Of a DNA stretch of 11,041 bases, positions 1 through 6,144 are shown one piece after another. The position numbers and the translations under genes are program-made. Origin of the DNA: UBA6987 sp045616945 (lineage in GTDB: Bacteria > Bacillota > Clostridia > Lachnospirales > Lachnospiraceae); the NCBI GenBank assembly GCA_045616945.1, contig JAZLHR010000036.1:1-11041 (forward strand). Direction: 5' to 3'. Below the pieces are notes generated by a model. It did no database searches. It saw nothing but the letters and a program-made list of their open reading frames with translations, and was not told where the DNA came from. Each line of letters opens with the position of its first letter. The stretch's first letter is position 1.

Positions 1-623
1 CCGATCTTATCCATCTTATCCAGAATGATGAAGACCTTGTCGTAGTTCTCCGGAGCGACGCCGCAGGAGGCAGCCATCGCCTTCAGCAGGCGGCGGTCAT
101 TGATATGCAGCGTAAAGCCTTCAAAACCGAGCTTGCCGAGCAGCGTGGTCGTGGCCAGGATCAGATCGATCTCGGCAGCCGCACCGGCCTCACCCAGAAT
201 GTCGATATCGCATTGATAAAATTCTCTGAAGCGTCCTCTCTGCGGACGGTCGGCACGGAAAACGGGACCGATCTGCAGGGATTTGAAGGGCTTCGGGATT
301 TCGTTGGCATGGGCGGAATAGTATCTGACAAGCGGGACCGTCAGGTCGTAGCGAAGACCGCTGTCGGAAAGATCCTCCTCGCACTTAGCGCTTTCCAGCT
401 TCAGTTTTTCACCGCGCTTCAGGATCTTGAAGATTAATTTTTCGTTATCGCCGCCCTGCTTGCTGAGCAGATTGCCCAGATTTTCCACCACCGGGGTCTC
501 GATAGGCGTATAACCGAAGCTTTTATAGGTCGTTTTGATCAGGTTGATCACATAGTCACGCAATACCATTTCCCGCGGCAGGATATCCTTCATGCCCGTT
601 ACGGGATTTTTCGTCAATGCCAT
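1..623 (-). CDS. hisS: Histidyl-tRNA synthetase, 3' end outside the window (N-terminal 207 codons visible)
   Basis: This cytoplasmic class II aminoacyl-tRNA synthetase activates histidine with ATP and charges tRNA-His. The visible part is the N-terminal half of the catalytic domain. It opens with a GMKDILP segment (residues 10-16), followed by the histidine/ATP-site segment RYDLTVPLVRY (91-101) and class II motif 2, FRADRPQRGRFREFYQCDID (122-141). That motif 2 resembles the longer, eukaryote- or archaeal-like HisRS branch rather than the E. coli type, which ends in QFHQLGCE. Motif 3 and the anticodon-binding domain would lie beyond position 1. The ATG at 621-623 is chosen because an AGGAAG Shine-Dalgarno lies at 632-637 and the protein start matches the family. 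The start lies inside the 3' end of hemZ (10-nt overlap), which suggests translational coupling. No T-box leader is possible in this arrangement, so regulation presumably comes from the upstream operon. Confidence 0.95.
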   Translation of the reverse strand, partial: MALTKNPVTGMKDILPREMVLRDYVINLIKTTYKSFGYTPIETPVVENLGNLLSKQGGDNEKLIFKILKRGEKLKLESAKCEEDLSDSGLRYDLTVPLVRYYSAHANEIPKPFKSLQIGPVFRADRPQRGRFREFYQCDIDILGEAGAAAEIDLILATTTLLGKLGFEGFTLHINDRRLLKAMAASCGVAPENYDKVFIILDKMDKI

Positions 624-1990
624 AGCTTTTTCTTCCTTTCGATCATTTCATCTATGCGTCCGATATAATCGGGAACTTCCTTAACGTTATCCGCCCGTTC
701 GATCAGTCCGTCCGGCCACACGGCCTTGCTGACCGTACCGGCACCGAGTGCCAATATGCTCTGTTTTTCCTCCATGATGAGGATGTTGTAGATCCCTGCC
801 TTGCCGGGCGCGGCAAAGCCGACATTTTCCAGATTCCCGGCCATATTCTTCTGGCGGTACAGATAATAGGGGATCAGCCCCATGGCCTGCGCGCCTTCCC
901 TGGCGATGGCCATCATCGTTTCGGCTTCCTCCTGTGTGAATCCGGGTTTGACAGGGCCTGCCGATTCCGTTTTCAGCCGGGAAGCACGCTTTACGGCCAG
1001 CGCGTGTACTGTCAGACTGTCAGGACGAAGCGCGGAAATGCGGCGCACGGTCTCATTCACTTCCTCCGGGCCTTCTCCCGGCAGTCCGAGGATGATATCC
1101 ATATTGATGTTGTCAAAGCCAAGCTCCCGAGCCAGCCGGAAGGTCTCTTCTACGGCTTCGACCGTATGCAGCCGTCCGATAGTATCCAGCGTTTTCTGGT
1201 TCATACTTTGCGGATTCACGGAGATACGGCTGATCCGGTGTTTCCGCATGACTTCCAGCTTTTCTCTGGTGATGCTGTCCGGACGGCCCGCTTCTACCGT
1301 GAATTCACGGATATGCGAGAGATCAAAATGCTTTTCGACCTCCGTCAGCAGATAGTCCAGCTGTTCCGGGTCCAGAGAAGTGGGGGTCCCGCCGCCGATA
1401 TAGACCGTATCCAGCGTCTTCCCGGGAAATAGCTTTACCGTCTCCTGCATTTCGAACGCAAGTGTTTCCAGATACTCTCCTACGCGCTTTTTCCATACAC
1501 CGATCGGATAAGCGGTGAAGGAACAATACAGACATCGCGTGGGGCAGAACGGGATCCCGATATACAGGCTGTAGCCGCTGTGGTAATGGATCCCTTCCAA
1601 TACGCGCTGTTCCTCTTTGGCGATATCCAGCGAAAGCGCCAGCTTTTCGTCACTGATGAGGTATGTTTCGCGCATATAGCGAGCGATCTCTTCCTCGGAA
1701 GCGCCCTGCTCCAGCAGCCCGGTGACGAGCTTGGTCGGACGGATGCCCGTGAGCGTCCCCCAGGGGAGCTGCCTTCCCGCAGCCTGCGCCAGCTGCCTGT
1801 AAAGGCTGCGCTTGACTTCGTTTTTGCGAAGACCCTTATCTTCTATTTCCGGGAAATCGGGGACAGAGACCGGCTGTGCGTCCGCAGCAGCGCCGAGTAC
1901 CAGCTCTTCTCCGGGATAAAAGGAACCGATAAGGCCTCTCGCATCATATTCATAATCCGGCCGGCCTTCCGGCAAGAGGATACTGATCAT
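614..1990 (-). CDS. hemZ: HemZ-type radical SAM protein (coproporphyrinogen III dehydrogenase family)
   Basis: This 458-residue protein belongs to the HemN/HemW/HemZ radical SAM group. It has the 4Fe-4S/SAM cluster motif CxxxCxxC (C149, C153, C156) in IPFCPTRCLYCSF and the SAM-binding GGGTP motif (199-203). A C-terminal block around 377-423 (YLYRQKNMAGNLENVG, YNILIMEEKQ, ALGAGTVSK) is characteristic of the HemZ subgroup found in Bacillota. The roughly 140 residues before the radical SAM core are also typical of HemZ and absent from HemW. The annotated reaction is oxygen-independent oxidative decarboxylation of coproporphyrinogen III, but activity of clostridial HemZ is poorly proven and many clostridia lack a full haem pathway. 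The start ATG overlaps the stop of the upstream MBL gene as ATGA, with a GGAG a few bases upstream. The stop overlaps the hisS start. The rel-MBL-hemZ-hisS order is one I recall as recurrent in Clostridia. Confidence 0.92.
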   Translation of the reverse strand: MISILLPEGRPDYEYDARGLIGSFYPGEELVLGAAADAQPVSVPDFPEIEDKGLRKNEVKRSLYRQLAQAAGRQLPWGTLTGIRPTKLVTGLLEQGASEEEIARYMRETYLISDEKLALSLDIAKEEQRVLEGIHYHSGYSLYIGIPFCPTRCLYCSFTAYPIGVWKKRVGEYLETLAFEMQETVKLFPGKTLDTVYIGGGTPTSLDPEQLDYLLTEVEKHFDLSHIREFTVEAGRPDSITREKLEVMRKHRISRISVNPQSMNQKTLDTIGRLHTVEAVEETFRLARELGFDNINMDIILGLPGEGPEEVNETVRRISALRPDSLTVHALAVKRASRLKTESAGPVKPGFTQEEAETMMAIAREGAQAMGLIPYYLYRQKNMAGNLENVGFAAPGKAGIYNILIMEEKQSILALGAGTVSKAVWPDGLIERADNVKEVPDYIGRIDEMIERKKKLWH

Positions 1991-2625
1991 ACAGACTCCG
2001 CGATTGGATTGTATTTTTTCTCAAAACCGATGTCCGTCGGTTCCATATGTCCCGGATATACCTTCGTATCCTCGGGGAGCTCCTTGAGGAGCCGGCGCAC
2101 GGAACGGACAATCTCCGAGCTGTTTCCGGTCGGCAGGTCCGTTCTGCCGTATCCGGTATGAAACAGCGTATCTCCGCTGAACAGGACCTTTTCCTCCGGG
2201 ATATAGTAACAGATACTGCCTGCGGTATGCCCCGGGGTCTCCATGACGAGGATCCGGAAGCCGGCCAAAGTGATCTCTTCCCCTTCCGTCAGCTCCGTAT
2301 CCGCCAGGACCGTGCAGGGTCTGGAAAGCATCGCGGAAGAATTCTTATAGGGATCCGTCAGGACCTCATGCTCTTTGGCAGCCGCATAGATCTTCGCGCC
2401 GGAAAGCTCAGAAAGCTCTTCCGCGGCAAATATATGATCGAAATGTCCGTGCGTCAGCAGGATGCCTTCGATGCGGAGGTTTTCGCTTCTGCAATGATCA
2501 TAGATAGACCGCGCATCGTCGGCAGGATCAATGATCAGACAGGCTTTGGTCTCTGTATGGATGAGGAAATATACATTGGTACCGATCATGCCCAAAACGG
2601 CACGACGCACTTCTGAAACGGACAT
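1987..2625 (-). CDS. MBL-fold metallo-hydrolase, glyoxalase II-like (YcbL-type)
   Basis: This 212-residue protein of the metallo-beta-lactamase fold is close to the hydroxyacylglutathione hydrolase-like family. Metal ligands are complete: the THGHFDH motif supplies H59, H61, D63 and H64, TPGHT supplies H133, SGDTLF supplies D152 and YPGHM supplies H193. The GYGRTDLPTG stretch (158-167) and the ending IGFEKKYNP (199-207) are usual for small single-domain glyoxalase II-like enzymes. These lack the C-terminal glutathione-binding domain of true GloB, so the physiological thioester or other substrate cannot be named. The start is set by AAGGAG at 2631-2636, six bases before the ATG, which begins just past the rel stop (14-nt gap). 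The gene ends in an ATGA overlap with hemZ. A later Met at residue 13 is less likely because the Shine-Dalgarno favours the first ATG. Confidence 0.93.
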   Translation of the reverse strand: MSVSEVRRAVLGMIGTNVYFLIHTETKACLIIDPADDARSIYDHCRSENLRIEGILLTHGHFDHIFAAEELSELSGAKIYAAAKEHEVLTDPYKNSSAMLSRPCTVLADTELTEGEEITLAGFRILVMETPGHTAGSICYYIPEEKVLFSGDTLFHTGYGRTDLPTGNSSEIVRSVRRLLKELPEDTKVYPGHMEPTDIGFEKKYNPIAESV

Positions 2626-2630
2626 ATCTG

Positions 2631-2636
2631 CTCCTT
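2631..2636 (-). promoter_or_regulatory. Shine-Dalgarno sequence of the MBL hydrolase gene
   Basis: AAGGAG on the minus strand lies six bases upstream of the ATG at 2623-2625 and four bases after the rel stop codon. It fixes the start of the MBL gene and suggests translation follows directly from rel on the same message. Confidence 0.8.
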
Positions 2637-2639
2637 GCT

Positions 2640-5087
2640 TTACGAGCTCACGGAACGCACGACATCTTCGATACCGTGTATCTGACGCAGCTTGTTGATA
2701 ACGTTCGTGATTTCGGCCTTGCCGGATGTTGAGAACTGCAGCGAAAGGATGGCTTGCTGCTGTTTCGTGACCTTGGAATTCACACCGGTCAGGTCGATAT
2801 TCATTTCAGCAAGCAGGCGGGAAATATCGGCCAGAAGGCCCATACGGTTCGTCGCATATACGGAAAGCTCGACCGTATATTTCTCGCTGCCGCCTTCGGA
2901 CGGCAGATGCCATTCCGCTTCGATCAGACGGGAACGTTCGGCTTCCGGCAGATTGATGATATTCGGGCAGTCCGTACGGTGGACGGAAACGCCTCTGCCG
3001 CGCGTGATAAAGCCTACGATCTCGTCGCCGGGGATGGGGCTGCAGCACTTGGAGAAGTGGACAGCCAGATCTTCCAGACCTTCCACGACGATGCCGCCCT
3101 TATGGCCGGCTGTATTTTTGCGGCCGCTTTCGGACACGAGCTCCAGGACCTGCTCATCGGTCATCTGCTTCTGATCCTGACGCTTCTTGTCCTCGAGCAT
3201 CTTGTTAATGACCTGGCCTTCTTTGAGGCCGCCGTGGCCGATGGAAGCCAGTACCGCGTTCCAGTCGCGGAAGCCGTATTTCATCAGGATCTTATCCATG
3301 AATTCCGGCTTCAGGATATCTGCCTGAACGATGCCCTTCGTCTTGCAGTAGCGCTCGAACAGATCTCTGCCGCGTTCCAGGTTTTCTTCCTTGTTCTGCT
3401 CCTTGTAGAACGCATTGATCTTGTTCCGCGCCTGGGTACTCTTTACGAATTTCAGCCAGTCGAGGCTCGGGCCGCGGGAATTCTGCGAGGTGATAATCTC
3501 TACACGGTCCCCGTTTTGTATCACATAGTCAATATTGACCAGTTTGTCGTTGACTCTGGCGCCGACCATATTATTGCCGACGGCACTGTGGATACTGTAT
3601 GCCAGATCGACGGGCGTGGAGCCCTTCGGAAGATTTTTGACATCTCCCTTCGGCGTGAAGCAGTAAACGGTATCGGAAAAGATATCCAGGTCGTTCTTAA
3701 CGGAATCCATGAACTCCGAGTTATCGGAAAGATCCCGCTGCCATTCCAGAATCTGACGCAGCCAGTTGAGCTGATCTTCATCCTTGCTGGCGGGCATGGC
3801 AGACGTCTTGCCTTCTTTGTATTTCCAATGTGCCGCGACACCGTATTCGGCGATCCGGTGCATTTCAAAGGTGCGGATCTGGACTTCAAAGGGAATACCG
3901 CTGTTGCCGATGACAGTCGTATGAAGCGACTGGTACATGTTCGACTTGGGCATGGCGATATAATCCTTGAAGCGTCCCGGCATGGGGATATACAGCTCGT
4001 GGATGGTCCCGAGCACGGCATAGCACTCAGGGATCGTATCGACCAGAACACGGACGGCAAAGAGATCGTAAATCTCATCCAGCGTCTTGTTCTGAGTCAC
4101 CATTTTTTTATAGATGCTGAAATAATGCTTCACGCGGCCGTAGACCTGGGCCTTATAGCCGTTATTCTTCAGATGCGAGCTGACATCTTCCACGATGTGC
4201 TGGATAAATTCCTCACGTGTCTGCGCGCGGGAGTCGATGTCCGCCACCAGTCTTTTGTATTTTTCGGGTTCCAGCACACTGAGCGAAAGGTTATCCAGCT
4301 CCATCTTGACACGGAAAATACCCAGACGGCTGGCCAGCGGTGCATAGATCTCCAGGGTCTCAGTGGCCTTTTCACGCTGTTTTTCGGGCGTCATATAGCT
4401 TAGCGTCCGCATATTGTGCAGACGGTCCGCCAGTTTGACGATGATGATGCGGATATCCTTAGACATCGCCAGAAACATCTTGCGAAGGTTTTCCGCCTGC
4501 ATTTCCAGCTTGTCGCCTGTCCCGAGAGTGATTCGGGTCAGCTTGGTAACACCGTCCACGATCTGGGACACAGAGGCTCCGAATCGGCTTTCAATCTCGC
4601 TTAATGTCGTGTCAGTATCTTCGACGACATCGTGGAGGATGCCGGCCACAATAGAATCACGGTCCATATCAAGCTTTGCGAGGATCAGCGCGACGTGAAG
4701 AGGATGCGTGATATACGGTTCACCTGACTTTCGTTTCTGTTCCTTGTGAGCTTCGCGGGCAAGATGATAAGCTTCTTCCAACTTTACGGTGCTGTTTTGA
4801 GGATGTTTTTTGCGAACATAGGCGATCAGCTGTTCAAAAAGCGCGTCCGGAGACTGATCCATAAGGCTGCGGGGAACCATTTCATCCACATCGGCGACCG
4901 CACGGGATGCGATCCCGGTAGCACTGAGTGCGCTGATTTCCTGACGCAGTTCATCCTCCAGAAGCTCCGGTTCGGAGTCTTCTTCGGCGAAGGCAGGAGG
5001 CGCAATCAGCTCATTCTCCGAATTGACAGGCAGGATAGTCTGGACATCCGAATCCATTTCATCGCTGTAGTATACATAATCAGGCAT
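2640..5087 (-). CDS. rel: Bifunctional (p)ppGpp synthetase/hydrolase Rel with acidic N-terminal extension
   Basis: This 815-residue long RelA/SpoT homologue makes pppGpp from ATP and GTP/GDP and hydrolyses it, and is the stringent-response regulator on ribosomes. Domains in order are an acidic extension (about 1-78), HD hydrolase (about 100-250), synthetase (about 300-425), TGS (about 470-533), helical linker, zinc-finger CC motif SKCCSPIPGD (679-688) and ACT (about 738-812). Hydrolase residues R119, H128, H152-D153, E156-D157, D221 and N225 are intact. Synthetase residues R318, D341, Y385 and E401 are intact. The RFKD loop (372-375) is the RXKD type of bifunctional enzymes, unlike EFDD of E. 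coli RelA, so both activities are expected. Bacillus subtilis Rel is about 734 residues, and the extra length is mostly N-terminal. The start follows AAAGGAGGA at 5091-5099 with a short 4-nt spacing. The pfkA stop is 39 nt upstream. Confidence 0.97.
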   Translation of the reverse strand: MPDYVYYSDEMDSDVQTILPVNSENELIAPPAFAEEDSEPELLEDELRQEISALSATGIASRAVADVDEMVPRSLMDQSPDALFEQLIAYVRKKHPQNSTVKLEEAYHLAREAHKEQKRKSGEPYITHPLHVALILAKLDMDRDSIVAGILHDVVEDTDTTLSEIESRFGASVSQIVDGVTKLTRITLGTGDKLEMQAENLRKMFLAMSKDIRIIIVKLADRLHNMRTLSYMTPEKQREKATETLEIYAPLASRLGIFRVKMELDNLSLSVLEPEKYKRLVADIDSRAQTREEFIQHIVEDVSSHLKNNGYKAQVYGRVKHYFSIYKKMVTQNKTLDEIYDLFAVRVLVDTIPECYAVLGTIHELYIPMPGRFKDYIAMPKSNMYQSLHTTVIGNSGIPFEVQIRTFEMHRIAEYGVAAHWKYKEGKTSAMPASKDEDQLNWLRQILEWQRDLSDNSEFMDSVKNDLDIFSDTVYCFTPKGDVKNLPKGSTPVDLAYSIHSAVGNNMVGARVNDKLVNIDYVIQNGDRVEIITSQNSRGPSLDWLKFVKSTQARNKINAFYKEQNKEENLERGRDLFERYCKTKGIVQADILKPEFMDKILMKYGFRDWNAVLASIGHGGLKEGQVINKMLEDKKRQDQKQMTDEQVLELVSESGRKNTAGHKGGIVVEGLEDLAVHFSKCCSPIPGDEIVGFITRGRGVSVHRTDCPNIINLPEAERSRLIEAEWHLPSEGGSEKYTVELSVYATNRMGLLADISRLLAEMNIDLTGVNSKVTKQQQAILSLQFSTSGKAEITNVINKLRQIHGIEDVVRSVSS

Positions 5088-5090
5088 GAT

Positions 5091-5099
5091 TCCTCCTTT
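5091..5099 (-). promoter_or_regulatory. Strong Shine-Dalgarno sequence of rel
   Basis: AAAGGAGGA on the minus strand is a near-perfect anti-16S match. It ends only about four bases before the ATG at 5085-5087. It supports the long form of Rel including its N-terminal acidic extension, because nothing comparable precedes the next in-frame ATG at residue 11. Confidence 0.8.
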
Positions 5100-5126
5100 C
5101 CGCGGCCGAAGAACGACTGCATCCGA

Positions 5127-6113
5127 TCAATGGTATTGACGGACAAGATCTGTCGTCAGTGCAAGGAAATTGGCCGGAAGTTCCCTCTTCATCTGCAGGG
5201 CTTCTTCCAGGTCCATATCGATGAATTCGCCGCCGCTATGGCAGACGGCACGGCTGCTGCGTCCTTCCAGAAGCAGGGAAACCGCTCTTTCTCCCATCAG
5301 GGAAGCATACACGCGGTCCTTACAGGTGGGGGAACCGCCGCGCTGCATATATCCCAGGTTCGTCGCCCGGGTCTCGATACCCGTCAGATTTTCGATGCGG
5401 GCAGCCAGACTTTCCGATTGACCCACCCCTTCGGCATTGACGATAATATTCTGTTTCTTGCCGGCCTTGAGTCTTTCCAGGATCCGGTCGATCAGGGCGC
5501 GGTCATTGTAGTCATAGGTCTCAGGGAGCAGAATGTCTTCCGCTCCGCAGGCGATACCGGTCCACAAAGCGATATAGCCGGCCTTCCGTCCCATGACTTC
5601 GATAATACTGATCCGTTCGTGGGACATGGACGTATCACGGATCCGGTCAATCGCTTCCATCGCGGTATTGACCGCCGTATCAAAGCCGATGGTATAGTCC
5701 GTGCAGGCAAGGTCCAGATCAATCGTTGCCGGGACCGCTGCGACTTTGACGCCTACCTTGGACAGCGCCAGAGCACCGCGGAAAGTACCGTCTCCGCCGA
5801 TGCAGACCAGTGCATCGATCGCATGCTTCCGCAGGATTTCCGCTGCCTGCAGAACGCCTTCCTTTTCCATGAATGCCTTGCTGCGTGCCGTATACAAAAA
5901 TGTACCGCCGCGCTCTATGATATCCTTGACATCCTTCGGGGCTAAGGGAAGCATTTCTTCCTTCAGAAGTCCAGCGTATCCGCGCCGGATACCGACGACA
6001 TTCAGCCCTCTCTGCGCACCGATACGCACGACCGCACGTACTGCGGCATTCATGCCGGGAGCATCGCCGCCGCTTGTCAGCACGCCTATTGTCTTGATTT
6101 CATGGTCAGCCAT
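5127..6113 (-). CDS. pfkA: 6-phosphofructokinase, ATP-type by the GGDGT motif
   Basis: This enzyme phosphorylates fructose 6-phosphate to fructose 1,6-bisphosphate, the committed glycolytic step, as a cytoplasmic tetramer. Its 328 residues match the usual PfkA length of about 320. Seen are the nucleotide loop GGDAPGMN (15-22), R26 and R30 at the likely allosteric site, GGDGT (106-110) whose glycine marks ATP rather than PPi use, the catalytic segment ATIDLD (129-134), EVMGR (172-176) and QRGGSP (257-262). The catalytic Asp (D132) is present. However, the usual GTIDND reads ATIDLD, and the His that contacts the F6P phosphate in E. coli (H249) is Tyr (Y255). The start at 6111-6113 is chosen over an in-frame extension to 6260 because homology begins here and an AGGGG Shine-Dalgarno lies 8 nt upstream. 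A good promoter precedes the gene inside the dnaE end. It lies between dnaE (31-nt gap) and rel (39-nt gap). Confidence 0.95.
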   Translation of the reverse strand: MADHEIKTIGVLTSGGDAPGMNAAVRAVVRIGAQRGLNVVGIRRGYAGLLKEEMLPLAPKDVKDIIERGGTFLYTARSKAFMEKEGVLQAAEILRKHAIDALVCIGGDGTFRGALALSKVGVKVAAVPATIDLDLACTDYTIGFDTAVNTAMEAIDRIRDTSMSHERISIIEVMGRKAGYIALWTGIACGAEDILLPETYDYNDRALIDRILERLKAGKKQNIIVNAEGVGQSESLAARIENLTGIETRATNLGYMQRGGSPTCKDRVYASLMGERAVSLLLEGRSSRAVCHSGGEFIDMDLEEALQMKRELPANFLALTTDLVRQYH

Positions 6114-6121
6114 TACCGATT

Positions 6122-6127
6122 CCCCTT
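6122..6127 (-). promoter_or_regulatory. Shine-Dalgarno sequence of pfkA
   Basis: AAGGGG on the minus strand ends 8 nt before the ATG at 6111-6113. This is a moderate match, but well spaced, and it decides the pfkA start against the in-frame upstream extension into dnaE. Confidence 0.6.
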
Positions 6128-6144
6128 CACCCGGACGGTGATCT

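Noticed and set aside
664..669. TATAAT on the plus strand inside hemZ
   Set aside because: No -35 element lies at the right distance (GATCAT there), and no plus-strand gene follows.
2754..4403. 549-residue plus-strand ORF opposite rel
   Set aside because: It is a mirror of rel codons; the sense strand carries every catalytic motif of a Rel protein.
5088..5126. CCGCGG palindrome between pfkA and rel as a terminator or operator
   Set aside because: It is short, with no U-tract and no second copy; the rel Shine-Dalgarno lies directly beside it.
4746..5945. 399-residue plus-strand ORF across the rel/pfkA junction
   Set aside because: It is antisense to two well-supported genes, lacks a recognisable family, and persists only because both genes are in the same register there.
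6125..6143. Small hairpin (TCACC/GGTGA, 5 bp) in the pfkA leader
   Set aside because: Five base pairs with no U-run is too weak to call a terminator or riboswitch.
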